64,000 nucleotides of DNA from Bagarius yarrelli (lineage: Eukaryota; Chordata; Actinopteri; Siluriformes; Sisoridae), in assembly GCA_005784505.1 (NCBI GenBank), contig VCAZ01000299.1:16001-80000 (forward strand), in the 5' to 3' direction. The notes below the pieces were generated by a model, which saw only the letters and a program-made list of their open reading frames with translations, made no database searches and had not been told where the DNA came from. Below, one piece after another: positions 42,569 to 55,039 of this stretch (the first letter of the stretch is position 1; every line of letters starts with the position of its first letter). A program made the position numbers and the translations under genes.

Positions 42569-43501
42569 ATGGACCCTGAGCTTCTAACGCGTGGCCTACT
42601 GTATCTTTTTCTAGCTATAACGGGAGTCCCGGGAAACATCACTGTGATTTACGCCTTCCTGATGGTGCTGCACCATGAGCGTCGTCTCCTCACAGCCGAC
42701 GGCATCGTGCTACACCTGGCCCTGGCCAACCTGCTGGTGGTGGGTGTTCGCTGCATTCTGGAAGTTTTTGCTACCTTCGAAATTGTCAATGTTTTTGATG
42801 ACACCGGTTGCAAGGCCGTGATTTTTGTGTACAGAACAGCACGTTCGCTGTCCATCTGGCTCACCTTTGTGCTGAGTGCCTTTCAGAGCCTGTGCATTGC
42901 ACCCCCAGGGTCACTCTGGGCAACAGCTCGGGACCTCTTTTCCCGGTTGCTTTGGCTTATTTTCTTAATCGTGTGGATCATCAACATCTCCATTAGCTCC
43001 CCATCTGCTGTCTTCGCCTTTGGTGCCCGGAACACCTCCACGCTTCTCCAGAACAGCATCAATGTGCAGTTCTGCTTCGTCAACTTCCCATCGGTCAGTG
43101 TCAAGGACACCAACGGAGCAGTGCAGACTGTCAGAGATGTGGTGCCCATGACACTCATGACCACTGCCAGCCTAATCATCCTTGTTTTCCTCTACAAACA
43201 CAGTCGGCAGGTCCGAGCTATACGTGGCAACGGAGGAGCAGGTGGAGGAGGTTCTGAACGCAGAGCGGCCATGACCGTGGTCACGCTGGTGACTCTGTAC
43301 GTTGTGCTGTATGGCGTGGACAATGGCCTTTGGGTTTACACCCTTATGGTGAAGCAGACCATGTCATCTGCGCTCATCTCAGACCTGCGCATCTTCTTCT
43401 CGTCTCTGTATGCCTCCATGAGTCCTGTCGTAATCATTGTGTCTAATAAGAAAGTTAACAAACATCTAAGGTGTGGCAGCCAGGAAAAGACTACAGTCTG
43501 A
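42569..43501 (+). CDS. ora2: class A olfactory receptor (V1R-related), ora2-like
   Basis: Single-exon seven-transmembrane receptor, 310 aa, ATG in good context (GCGATGG). N-terminus MDPELLTRGLLYLFLAI. TM1 has GVPGNITVIY, TM2 LHLALANLLVVG, extracellular loop 1 DDTGCKAVIF, TM3 RSLSIWLTFVLSAFQSLCIA, loop 2 carries an N-glycosylation site (NTS), then the basic KHSRQVRAIR motif shared with ora1 and other V1R-type receptors. The tail contains SNKKVNKHL. A Gly-rich insertion (GNGGAGGGGS) in the third cytoplasmic loop is unusual. It is divergently paired with the ora1-like gene. Family assignment is firm; the number ora2 rests on pairing and memory. Confidence 0.85.
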   Translation: MDPELLTRGLLYLFLAITGVPGNITVIYAFLMVLHHERRLLTADGIVLHLALANLLVVGVRCILEVFATFEIVNVFDDTGCKAVIFVYRTARSLSIWLTFVLSAFQSLCIAPPGSLWATARDLFSRLLWLIFLIVWIINISISSPSAVFAFGARNTSTLLQNSINVQFCFVNFPSVSVKDTNGAVQTVRDVVPMTLMTTASLIILVFLYKHSRQVRAIRGNGGAGGGGSERRAAMTVVTLVTLYVVLYGVDNGLWVYTLMVKQTMSSALISDLRIFFSSLYASMSPVVIIVSNKKVNKHLRCGSQEKTTV

Positions 43502-44925
43502 TAAACAGTACTCGGACAGCAGAACATCAGTATTAACTCCCTGACTTCAACTAACTGTTGCAGGACTGCAACTAGAAAAAAAAAAACTCACACAAAAATT
43601 CACATGTACTTTGAGTATGTGACTAAATGACATTTGATGAAGTTTTATGTACTTTACAGGCTTAGTAATCACCATTAATATGCATTTATGCAAATTTCCT
43701 GCAGTGCATTTATTTAAATTATTGACACACCACCACTAGTTTTATTAAAAAAAGCAGCAACATGAAAGTTATTAAGCAGCGAATGATCAGTAAACACGTT
43801 TAATTATTGCCTTTAAAATATCAGGCAGTTAAAAAATTCAATCTTTTGTTTTTTTTTGTTGTATTTATTATTGTATCGTATCTGAATTAGCTGGTAAGCT
43901 GTATGTTAAAATAGACCTAATAATAATTTCAGTCCTTATGTGTTTGTATGATATTGGTAAATGTTTGGAGTTTGTTTACTGTACGCATTATTTTTTTTAA
44001 TTTTATCTTTTATCCACTATATCGATTATCATTAGTAAAACAAGTCTATTTATTAAGTGTGAAATGAATTGATGAGTGTTAACTCTTCTCTTCACTTGTT
44101 TAGGAAATCTCCTCCTGTGGCTTCTTTAAAGATGATTAACACCTTTACCTGAGCGAAAGGGGCAGAGAGATGGAGAAAGAGGGAGAAATGTCCCACAGCT
44201 AGATCGTGATTGTGGTTAATTGCTTCTGGTGAGAATAAGGGCCTGAAGCCCACTGGGAGATTAACATCTCTCCCTTGCTGCTGCTAATGAGGAGAATACA
44301 TACGGCCGACATCATAACAGAGTTAAAGCTGCAGTTTCTTAGATGCAGAGCTGATTACAGGTGTGGTAGGGAGACTGAATATATTTGGTGAGAATGATAA
44401 TGTGTTATTTCTGTTAATAAACAGTTATAGTCTCTGTATTGCATGACCTTTCTCTCATTCTTTCTCTATCTGTAGTGTTGAGTTTTTGTGGTTTCGTGGC
44501 TGCACTTCACTTTTTTTGAAAACCAGCAAGGTGAAAATATCTTCCTATTAAATACCTGAACTGAATCCATAACTTAGTTTGTCCACCAGGGTGCAAAATA
44601 AAGCACTGAACTCAAGTAATAACAAAATGAAAGTCATCATTCGTTTCTAAGTCAGAGTGGATTCTGGGAACAGTGTGACAATTTATTGATAGATCACTAA
44701 ATTGGATCACTAAGCTGATCTTCTGGTCTGGTCCGTTCAACTGATTCTAATGTGGTCTGTTAGTTGTAACAAATCTACTTTGAATCCACGCCATTTAAAG
44801 TCGGTTAAATGGAGTCACAGCGCTAATCACAGACTCTGTGTTATTGTGAAATCTTCAGGGTTCTGTTTTTGGACCAGTTTTGTTATGATTAGTACAGATT
44901 AATTTACTCATCACCTTATTTTGTG
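43502..44925. other. ora2 3' flank, no gene recognised
   Basis: AT-rich with an AATAAA at 44415-44420. The stretch 44100-44370 is conspicuously non-repetitive and of balanced composition (see findings). No open frame of interest. Confidence 0.4.
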
Positions 44926-44929
44926 CTGT

Positions 44930-45110
44930 TTAATTTCCATTTATAGCATTTGGCAGACGCCCTTATCCAAAGCGACTTACATTTATATCTTTCATTAAAC
45001 AATTAGGGTTTAAGGGCCTTGCTCAGGGGCCCATTAGTGGTAACTTGGAGATGCTGGGAATCGAACCCGGATCATCCGATTAGCAGTCTAACACTTTAGC
45101 CACTGCAATT
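44930..45110. repeat. dispersed fish SINE-like element, copy 2
   Basis: Same ordered blocks as 10190-10375: GCATTTGGCAGACGCCCTTA, AAAGCGACTTACATTTATA, AAGGGCCTTGCTCAGGGGCC and a tRNA-like GGGAATCGAACCCGG. Both copies are in the same orientation. Confidence 0.75.
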
Positions 45111-45571
45111 CCACTTCCCTGTTTGCTGTTTGTTTTTTCCTGTGGTGTTAATTGTTCAGTGTGAAAATGCGTCACTCCTGACTGCAGTTCTACTTAACGA
45201 CTAATCAGAAGCTGATTATTACATAATTACCTCATTGTGATCTGTAATTATTTTGCTTCTGTTTTGCGGTAACACGATTGTAATGAAGCAGGTGTACGTT
45301 GATTACACGCCCGTGTCACTTCCTGCTTCGGCTGTAATTAGGTGGATGAAGATGAAGGGGCAGATTATTACAGCTCGGAGTGTTTTGCTGATTTGTTTTT
45401 TTTTTTTTTTTGTGATTTCAGAACCGACGTTGGTTCACTGCAGCCTCATCCTTAAGTCAACAATGAGAATCACCGCTTTAATCATCCCCGCCTACAGACA
45501 TGGTTAGAGGAACTAGTAAATTTGTGTTTTTCTTAAAACTTGAGAAATATTCATTTAAAATCGATATATGG

Positions 45572-45705
45572 ACATGTGGTAGTTTGGTGGTTGAGGTGTT
45601 GGACTACTGGACGTAAGTTGGGCTTCGCTTCCAGCACTATCAAGGGTTCCTGAGCAGTGCCCTGGGCCCCGGGGCAATGTCCTTAACCCCAACTGTTAAG
45701 AAACA
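45572..45705 (+). mobile_element. tRNA-derived SINE (otophysan type), partial
   Basis: Begins with an A-box-like TAGTTTGGTGGTTGAGG, then GTTGGACTACTGG, a decayed B-box area, and the tail CTGGGCCCCGGGGCAATGTC / CCTTAACCCC. From memory this resembles SINEs abundant in catfishes and characins. Confidence 0.55.
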
Positions 45706-45709
45706 AATG

Positions 45710-46473
45710 CCAGAAATGAAAAGAATATAAATGGTTTACCCACTTATTATTTTCTATAAACAGTTTTGGTTAAATAATTTAATAATTTAAATAATTTAAT
45801 AAATATGTTATTATATGTTAGTTGATACCAATTACAGGCTCATATGTGTTATAATAATTATCAAATTAAAAAAGATATTCAGTATGTAGCGTTTATAGTC
45901 ATGTAATAATACATGTAAAAAGGCTATATAAATTAGTGTGGTGATAATAACGATGATAATACGCAGTTAGGTTGTGATTAATAAACTAAGATTGGTGACA
46001 GGCTTTGGAAGATCTGGTTTATTTTGTTTTCATTTTTCCTCATATAAAGAAAAAAAGAACAACATTTTTTTTTCAACTTTATTTTTTTATCTTCTCTCAT
46101 CTCTGTGGAAACGCCACCCTGGTCAAAAGTCAGGAAAAAAAAAAATAGCGTCTTACTCTTTAATCAGTGAGCACAGTATGTATGCCATGACTTTTACATT
46201 TTTAAGAAATAAATTGATTTAGAAGATGACGATGAAGGTGATGATGATGGCGAGTGCAGGCCCATGTGTCGTATTCTTCATGCCACTGAAATCTGATTGC
46301 TCAGACACACAGACTCCGGTGGAATGAAGGATAGGATGCATGGATAAGTGAATGCATAGCGAAGCAGAGATATACGTCCCTCTGTAGAAGAGAAAAATAG
46401 AGTTATATAGGTATATTCATTCATTTCTGCTCAGTTTTACATTTATAAAGTGTATTAGAGAAATGTATGCTGC

Positions 46474-46509
<36 letters not shown>

Positions 46510-48235
46510 GGTGAGGCAAGACGAAACATGTCCTGTAGCTGCAGGCAGAATTCAGCTCAAATACTCATGTAGCTGAAAAAAACATGTTGAGGCAGCTTTT
46601 TTACTCTAAAGAGACTGTAACAACACAAACACACTCACCCACTCAAAGGGCGTTTGTGCAAATCTTCAAGTTTCCTCATTTCTTACAGATGTGTAAACCT
46701 CAGCTCCTTCACCTGATCCACAAGCTTTATTCCCGCAAACCTGCAAACGCAACAAACAACAACAAACAAACCGATAAAACAGCGATAGAAAGCTCGTAGA
46801 GTGACAAAGGTAGATTCATCTGCGAGCAATTACACAATCCAGAAAAGCAAAAAAAGGGGAAGAGAATATGAGAGAACCAGAGGACGATAGGAAGTCTGCA
46901 ATCTGATAGTGAAGAAAGAGAAAGAAAGAAAAAAAGGAGAGTAACAGAAATCCAGAGAGGTGTTTAGCTGACCTGAAGCACGCTGTGTCTCTTTACCTGT
47001 CTCAGGTACACAATATTTAGCTGACTCTGTCCGCCAATCGCCTTGCAGTGCTCCTCATAAACCCCGCCCCTTCCCCCCTTTTTGAACAGCATGCAGACTC
47101 CACACCTTCTCAGGTGGGCGGTGTGTATGTGTGTGTGTTTGAGGGGGTGGGGGTGTTTTTTTTTTTGTTTTTTTAAACTGCTCTGTTTCAAACTTGTGCT
47201 TTGGAATTTATGACGCAATAAAATTGTAGGTCATGTTTGTGCACACAAAGTATTTATTTAAAAAATATCTACAAATAAGCAATAAAAATTTGGGCAGTTT
47301 TTACTTTTAAGATATGAGTGCATAAAAAAACATAAAAATTCTGTTCTTTTTTTGGAACTTTTCTGGAACATTCTTCAAAAGGGAAACTCTGTTAAATGTT
47401 CCTACTGAGAACTTTACAGTCGAACTTTCAAAAGCCTCGATTACTTAAGCATCTGTCCAGGCTGTTAACAGTTAGTGTGTGATACGAGGGGAACTTCGGG
47501 TTCTGTGTTTGACGTTGTGAATGACTAAATCTTGCAACAAAAAAAAAGCGAGTAGTTTATTACAAAAGCAATTAATGTTGCTACACTGGAGTTTGTTTTG
47601 TAGAATTTAAAAACTTACCAATGATTAAAGCTACATTTTTGTGCATTTCACCACCTAATGGTTTAATAAATGTTTAATAACGAAGGAGTTATTTTTTTAA
47701 TCTTAGTTTTTGGTGATGAGGACCCAGAGTTGAGCTGGGAGTGGAGTGTCTTGCTACCAGAGATTTTAAGATTAATTTCGGTAGGAAGTTTAAACTCTTA
47801 AGTGTGTTTTCTGTTCTCCACCCTTCTCTTCCTCTCTTTTCTTTTCTGACTGGTGGCCTGGGAGCATGTCTGAACTCGCCACAGCAGGAATGCGCTCACT
47901 TTCTCAGTTGCAGAGCTGCTTAGGTAAATCAGGTGTTGCCTAATTTGGGGACGGAAAGGCATGTAGCGTGCTCTGTGTAAATCCATAAACCCGTTTACCC
48001 CGGAGTGTGTGTGTGTGATGATGTTATAGCATATACGGGTATATTACTCATGGCGAAACATCTAGATTTGCCACCATTGGCATGTTCTTCACTGAAAACT
48101 CTTTAATCTTTGCAATTTAACATCACAATGGGCTTCAAATTATACGCTGACACTAAATTTCCTAAGAAATATACATGTTTTGGAGTCTGGAGAAAGAGAG
48201 AAGAGACCCAAGTGTCAAGTGTCCACAGTCAGTGA
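45710..48235. other. intergenic, low information
   Basis: Contains AT-rich near-repeats (TTTAATAATTTAAATAATTT at 45777), a (GT)n tract at 46479-46507, A- and T-runs, and no protein-like frame that I recognise. Several TAAT-rich segments but nothing specific. Confidence 0.4.
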
Positions 48236-48239
48236 TGAT

Positions 48240-48525
48240 TTGAAGTGCTATGTCCTCTGCTGGTGTTGGTCCACTGCGTTTTATCGAGTTCAAAGTCATT
48301 GCAGCTGTCTACCAGGAGATTTTAGAGGACTTTGCGCTTTCGTCTGCTGATAAGCTTTATGGAGATGCTGATTTCTTTTTCCAGCACCTACCCAAATTAC
48401 AAATCTACATGGAACTCGCTTTGTGATCTGGTATTACTGTGGTTGACTGGACGGTAAAATCACCTGACCTGAATCCTATAGAGAGTTTGTGGAGAGGAAG
48501 ATGAGAGACTCTGTGCCACTGCCTT
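48240..48525 (+). mobile_element. Tc1/mariner transposase fragment
   Basis: Plus-strand frame fragments match the C-terminal half of Tc1-like transposases: GPLRFIEFKVIAAVYQEIL-like words around 48265-48330, DADFFFQ, then SPDLNPIESLW near 48462-48495, the segment that carries the third catalytic acidic residue in intact elements. Stops break the frame. A fossil insertion. Confidence 0.7.
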
Positions 48526-48601
48526 GACCCAGTAATTTGTGCAAAAGGAAACCAAACCAAATACTGAGTGCATAAATAAATGTGTTCTTTCCTCAGAAAG
48601 A

Positions 48602-48664
48602 GACTGACTTTTCTGTTTTATAAGATTGACTTTTCTGTTTTATAAGATTGACTTTTCTGTTTTT
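48602..48664 (+). repeat. 21-bp direct repeat, three copies
   Basis: Three head-to-tail copies of a 21-bp unit around TTGACTTTTCTGTTTTATAA, the last truncated. Confidence 0.9.
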
Positions 48665-48879
48665 TCTTTTCTGTGGCTCACAATTATATAAATGATAAGA
48701 AAAAGGCTCGAAATATTTAAGTTCTGTGTGTAATAAATCTAAAATATATGAAAGTTTTAATGTTTAAATTATGTAATAATTATGTTTTTTAGATGCACCT
48801 GTACATTAAAAGTGAATGTGTGTCCACACCCACCTCTGAAACCTATATCACACATACATTTTTGCCACATATGATGCTT

Positions 48880-49330
48880 GTGCAAAGTTCGAATCCCCGC
48901 TGGAATCCTTGTTGCCCCACTGGACCCTGGATGAGGAAATTGCAACCGTCAGTGTCTCCAACCTCCTCCACCGGCACCGTCTCCCTGAGCTCACCGATGT
49001 TCCTACATTGTTACAGACTGAGGGCCCTATTTTGTGCCATAATTATTGAATGTCTTCTTTTTACTCCTAGGTGTGACCATCAGTTAATCTTTGGGGCACC
49101 ACCCCACCTGCAGAATACAGGGAGGAGGCAGAAGGACCAAGCCGACCATCATTGCCACCCGAACACCCACTACTCTTTGGGGCAATGGGTCTGGTTCTGT
49201 TTTTAGTAGTACTTAAGCCTCTGGCCGCCAAGCAGAATGCTTAGCCCAAGGTATGTGGGTCCCTCCAGGATTTTCCGCCAGTCTTTTAATTAGCGCTGCC
49301 CCCTAGCTTCTTCTCTGTTACGAACCCAAA
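48880..49330 (+). mobile_element. second Ty3/gypsy fossil, integrase C-terminal region
   Basis: Plus-strand pieces match the distal integrase/chromodomain part of gypsy pol: a TLDEEIATV word near 48925, GAPPHLQ near 49100, SLGQWVW near 49170 and MLSPRYVGPS near 49240. They lie in different frames with stops. The 137-codon open frame at 48793-49206 overlaps it and is not an independent gene. DNA to about 49500 may be 3' UTR or LTR. Confidence 0.6.
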
Positions 49331-49649
49331 GCCTCTGTCACGAACTTCACCAGAGCCTCAGCTCACCATTTATGGACACGTTCACTGGAATTCTAACTTC
49401 TGCTTCCATTGTACTTTTGTAAGCCTGGAACTGAACAGCATCACCTGGATCTAATCCCGCACCAGACTATTTATACTTTTGTATACGTCATGTTCAGGGT
49501 AAAGTTTTTGTTAAACTTAAAGCCCAGCCTACCATAACGAGAGCTTATTTTTCTGATTTTTATTTTCACTTCTGTGGACCAACGTTAGCTCTTTTGTTTA
49601 CTTTGATTGATTCTGGCTGCCTGTCATAAACTTTGCCTGTAGTTTGACT

Positions 49650-51395
49650 TCGATTTATGTTTCATGCCCTGGCCCTAAACTTGTTCAAAGTGTTGAAGAA
49701 AAGTCCTTTTCTTGTACTGTGTATTCCAACATGGAAGATTCAGACTCCTCGTCACACTCGGTTATTTCAGTTTTGCTGGCAAAAATCAATGAAATGTATT
49801 CTTCACTGCTCCTCCCAGATTCGTATTTCCTCCTGTTCCTAATCAGGAAGTAAAAAATACTTCTAACTTGGTGGTTTTTTTTAATCTTTTTTTCTTCCTT
49901 AAACAATTTCAACAAAATCCAATTTTCTGTCTCAACTGAATCGGAGAGTGAGTTATATCTCAGTTCCCGCCCTGAGCCTCAGGAGTCGCCGTCCCACTCG
50001 CACAAGACATGTTGCTGCGTTTCCTTTCCTTTTTAAGTCAAATCTCAAATCCTGTTTTTAAATCGAATCATCAACATGTAGCAACAGCTGAGCGTGAGGC
50101 AGGTTTCTTCGTGTGCCGCTCTTTGTTGGCTGTTAAATAAATGTACCTAGAACATCGACAGTACAATGCTGCTCTGCATTATTCAGCTCATTTTTTGTTT
50201 TAAGCACCCGTGTGGCAGGTTACACCCACATTCTACATTAGAATATGCCTTTTTTTAAATATTTCACTAATAAAGGAATCTTTGGATAAACATTTACAGT
50301 GTTCTGTAAAATAATATGTCTAATTTGGGGTTCAAAGTAAAACAATTACAAATGTTTTGAATATCGAGTACTTACCCCTTAATTTACCCCTTAACTAGAT
50401 TGCAGTCTGTGTTTTTCGGGGTTTTTTACTGTTTACATTGTGCCACATGTGAATTTGATTTTGGATGTTTGTCTGCCTTAGAGCCCAGATAAATGAAGAA
50501 CACAAAATACACCTATCACATGCAGAGAGCAATCAGATCTCCATGCAGCTCCTGGAATTTTGCTGTAGCTCTCTCGGCAGAGTGTCTGGTGAGTTTTGTC
50601 CCGTTTTGTCCCGTTGTCTGTTTTGGACACGTCCTGTAGTGTTTGCTTTATTTCTACCTGTGTTATGATGAATACTTCATTGAATCACCTAAGTGTGTAC
50701 CACAGCATGCTTTGATAATAAAAAGTGCCATTGTCTTTTTAAGCAGGTTTGACATTTAAATGATCCCTGCTACGCTCTTCCCCTTAAGGATCTATGGAGG
50801 ATCGTAAGGTCTCCGAAAACGAAAATACTGAGAGCAGGAACAACCAATCAGAATTCAGCATCCGAGAGTAAGTTTTTTAAGCAACTTAACACTTTTAGCC
50901 GAAGTCTCTGGTTATTACATTTTAATTTATAGAGTAGATTTTAAATTCAGTTTACACAGACCAAATTGCTTTAGAGTAAAAAAGAAAATAAGTAGATCAT
51001 TTAAATGTACAAAATATATTAAAATCAGTGGGCGCCGAACTCTCCTCACCACGACTAACTTTTCCGTCAGCCATTCTAATTTAATTGTACAGACTGTAAC
51101 AGTTTTACTCTGATCAACCAATCAGAGGACGGAAAAATGCTGACGTTATTGTGGGCCAGCTAGCTGGTCTTTTTAAGGCGAACTTAAAATCTGATTGGTT
51201 AAAGAAACAGTCTTTAATAATATTGAACTGTGGGGATTTGGAATCATAAACGAACAGAGAAACAGGAAGTTGTTTTGGCATCAGTGAACAGATTAATCTG
51301 AACAGTGTAAATAAATGTGTTTATGTAGATTATTGCATGTTTATTCCTGCTTTAAATTGGGCTATTGAAATGTATTAGTTTCTGCACCTCTCTAT

Positions 51396-51400
<5 letters not shown>
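49650..51400. other. intergenic, nothing recognised
   Basis: Short unrelated frames only. Contains two copies of the ACCAATCAGA module (50843 and 51117). Confidence 0.4.
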
Positions 51401-51401
<1 letters not shown>

Positions 51402-51462
<61 letters not shown>

Positions 51463-51465
51463 CCA
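51402..51465. repeat. (CT)n-(CA)n microsatellite
   Basis: About 40 bp CT followed by 20 bp CA. A separate (CA)n tract is at 52645-52682. Confidence 0.9.
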
Positions 51466-52641
51466 GTGTGTGAATTCCGTGTTTCCTTCTGTAGAATTCC
51501 TCAGCATGACCCTGTCTGTGCTGTGACACGTCTCGGATGCCGCAGTAAAAGCGGTGACTCAGAGTTTGTGTTACTCAGTGCAGCTTTACTCATGTCTCTC
51601 ATTTCGTTCCCTAATCACACACGGTGTTCTGTCTCACATATAACATGCATGAAAGCTGTCACACACCTCTTTTATCCTAAAAACTGGCTTTTAGGATCTT
51701 TAACACTGATAAAGAGCAAAGATCAGTTGATAACTCGTTTCTCTGGGGCACAAGCAGCTGGATAATGGGCAATCTTCTGCCTTTGAAAATGCACAAAGGA
51801 GGTTAAGATGAAAATAACGAGACCGGGAGAAGGAAGGGGTGACGGGTCGGGGATTAACACACACATCACAACTGAGATTTTTATTTTTAAGTTTTAACTT
51901 TGAAAAAGAGTTTTCGCCGAAATAACTACATCATTATATCACATCCTCCTATGTTGGTAATTTTGACTAGAAAGCAGCAGCGCTAAAAGTTCTGACTCCG
52001 CCCCCATTTTCTGTCCTCTATCATTAAAACCTGGCTGAAAGTTCAGATTCGGCTCCATGTTCAGTTTACTGAGTTTACTGTGATTTCTGCCCAGATACAC
52101 AGCATATTTTGATGTTGAGGTTCTTGCTTTCATAGACGATGTGTATCGTGACTAAGACAGTTTATCACTTCATTAGCATTGTCTTTGTTGTTCTTTTGCT
52201 ATCACAGATGTTAGTCATTAGGTAGTTTTACCTATTTAGCATGTTTCCTTACACGCTAGTTAGCATTTTTGTTTTTTTTTAACTTATGTGTTAGCTTTGT
52301 ATTTGTTCACCACAATTCCTCTGGTTGTGTCTTAAACATTGTTTGCCAGGATTGTGCCCAGTAGTTTGCTTCCTCTTAATAGGTTAGAGTTTCTTACTTG
52401 GTTAGTCTACTCGGTTACTTTTATCATAAAGTGGCAATTAATGGTGTATACAAACAGAGGATTGTTGAGACATTTTATGGAGTTGGGGGGTTCAACTGAA
52501 ACACACTGAAGAAAACACACTGGTGATGGAACATACGTTTAAAGTTTAAAGGGTTTTCTAAACCCGTTTTTACTTTCTTAGCCTCCGCTGATCTTTCAGG
52601 CTCTTCTTAGTAGGAGAGACGACTTGTCTAAGCATGCACAA

Positions 52642-52684
<43 letters not shown>

Positions 52685-52959
52685 CTATAATCAGACTAGT
52701 AATGCTGCAGAAGTTTTGTAAGTTGTTTTGTTCTATTTTATTAGTTTTCGTTAAATTTTTTAAATAAATCTTTACAAAACATCAGCAGTTGTTTATATCA
52801 CCTGAGACAATATTTTATTCAACAATAGAACAAAGAAAACATAACAAATGATTAAACTGAGGAATTTAACACATTTATCCACTAAATAAGCTCTAAACGA
52901 TGCCTGCTACAGCTCTCAAAATAGGACTGGGCATGTTTACCTCATCTGGACATCAAGAT

Positions 52960-53455
52960 TATTATGAGTTTCTGGAGTTTTGGGGTTCGAAATTTAGTCC
53001 TTTTCTTGCCTGATTCTGGTTTCCAGCTGCTGAAGAGTTTGTGATGGTCTCTGACGTATTTTTTGTTAGACGATGCGCCAAATATTCTGTATCGGTGAAA
53101 GATCTGGGCTGCGGACAGGTTCAATTAGCACTCGGACTGTTGGAATAGCTGCAGTTTTTGGTTTTACATTGTCCTGCTGAAATACACAAGGTCCTCACTG
53201 AAATGGACATCGTCTGGAGGGGAACATGTGTTCTTCTAAAACCTTTAAAAACCTTTAGCTTTTATAGTGTCTTCATAACATGCAAGCTGCTTAAACTGTA
53301 TGTACTTATACACCCCATACCATTGGAGACGCTGGATTTAGAACTGAACACTGATAACACACTGGAAGGTCTCCCTCCTCTTTAGCCCAAAGGACACGGC
53401 ATACCTGATTTCCAACTAGAATGTAAATTGTATCTACTGTTGGTGTTTTCCGGAA
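52960..53455 (-). mobile_element. Tc1-like transposase fragment, minus strand
   Basis: Minus-strand fragments in order: a glycine-poor relic around 53330, GPCVFQQDNVKP near 53190-53160, then VRSPDLSPIQNIW near 53110-53075 and a basic segment after it. These are Tc1-superfamily transposase landmarks, from a lineage different from the 48.24 kb copy. Interrupted by stops and inactive. Confidence 0.65.
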
Positions 53456-53699
53456 GTTTTCCTGGGTCCATTTATTTAAGTCAATCACAGAATCATGCTG
53501 ATGAGTGACGCAGAGTCGTCTGAGGGCATGGACAGCCAACAAAGGTCTTTGTCCTTGTCCCTTACACACAGAGATATCATCAGTTTCTCTGAATGTATAA
53601 ATGATGTTATGGACTGTAGATTATTTTTGGAACTTTTTCATTTGACAACAGATTCTGAATTTATTAAACAGATAAATCTGATTAATCCTTTTTAATTAG

Positions 53700-54680
53700 T
53701 TTTAAGACATTGTAAAATAATAAATGCAAAAATAGTTTACTTTAAAATCTGTAAGCAGGGTTTTTCTGTTAAGGCATCAAATCTTGCAGTTCATCATCAA
53801 ATCTTAAATAACCCTATAAAATGACACAAAACGTGTTTGTGAACACTGGTTTATTTTCTGCTTCATGCTGATGGGATTGACGCTTGATGTGAAGCTCACA
53901 GACTCCAGTTCAGCGTCTGTGAATCTGATTTACACCTAATGATGAAGAGCAGAAATCACAAGTGGAGGTAAAAATCTGTAAGAGTTTGTCAGGACGTCAG
54001 TGTTTTGACGTGTTCCCGTCCCGTAACCCCCCTTCCCTTCCCTCTCCTCCCAGTTCTCGTCCCCATGTCAGGAATGTGCACTCAGGCAGGACGGGACTTG
54101 CTGTTCCTGTAGCTTTTCAGCATGTTGCCTGAAGCTGCGCAATCTTCTCTTCCCCTTTCACAGCCTGCAAGTTTCATCAGGTTCTTTGACAAACTCCTCA
54201 TGAGAATTTGAGGAGTCACGCAGGAATAATTAGGACTATGACTATACTGATCCCCACATGGGCCTGTAGTGGACACACACACAGATCGACCAGTTTATTC
54301 GGAACACCAGGCTGCTGTTACACTCCGAGCTAAATCAGGTTTTCATGGTGTGTGTAAGTGTGTAAGCTCGAAGCAGACGAAGCTTGATTAGAGATTAAAG
54401 AAAAGCCCAGTGTGTTCTTTTACAGCAGAAGTCACCAAGCCTCGTTCAGTGTTTTATTTGAATTATGCTTTTCACTGCTTTTTACGTAGAGTTTCTCGTT
54501 AGCCTGAGATTTAATGTTGTTGTAATTTGTGCTAGTAACCCTCAGTTAGTAATAATCACATTTAGATGCATAAATTGACCATGAGCATGGGAAAAGCGGG
54601 GAATCGGTGTGCTGTTGCATAATCCAGAGAAAGATGGTGTTTACACAAACTGTGATGTGGGATTACATTTGCCGTCCTGT
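53700..54680. other. intergenic, nothing recognised
   Basis: Unique-looking AT-rich sequence without coding potential or a repeat I can name. Confidence 0.4.
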
Positions 54681-54684
54681 TGGT

Positions 54685-54838
54685 TTAGAGCAGGGTTGGG
54701 CTCCTGAAGGCCCGAGGTCCTGCAAAGTTTAGCTCCAACTTGCCTCAACACACTAACTTGTAAGTTTAGCTGTGTTTTATTAGGGTTGGAGCTAAACTCT
54801 GCAGGACACCCCAGGACTGAGTTTGGACACCCCTGGTT
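54685..54838. mobile_element. non-autonomous hAT-like MITE, second full copy
   Basis: Left end CAGGGTTGGGCTCCTGAAGG and right end TGAGTTTGGACACCCCTGG are imperfect inverted repeats. The interior contains GCAGGACACCCCAGGACTG and TTAGCTCCAACTTG. Clear relative of the element at 28420-28592. Confidence 0.75.
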
Positions 54839-55039
54839 TAGAGGCTGTGCCACATGTGGTGTGTGTTTGTTGTGTTGACTTGGTACACACTGAAATGATG
54901 AAAATGCTGTAAAGAATCAGACTCTGTCTGTTGACTTTATGGAGATAGAATGTGAGAGTTTTTAGCAGTCATTCCCTGGAGGAGTCGATGTCGAACCCCG
55001 CAGCCCGTCGTCACTAATAAGAGGCCGGTGGGTTAAGTA

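Noticed and set aside
48793..49206. 137-codon frame as an independent gene
   Set aside because: It overlaps fragments of gypsy integrase in several frames, starts in AT-rich DNA and matches no cellular family.
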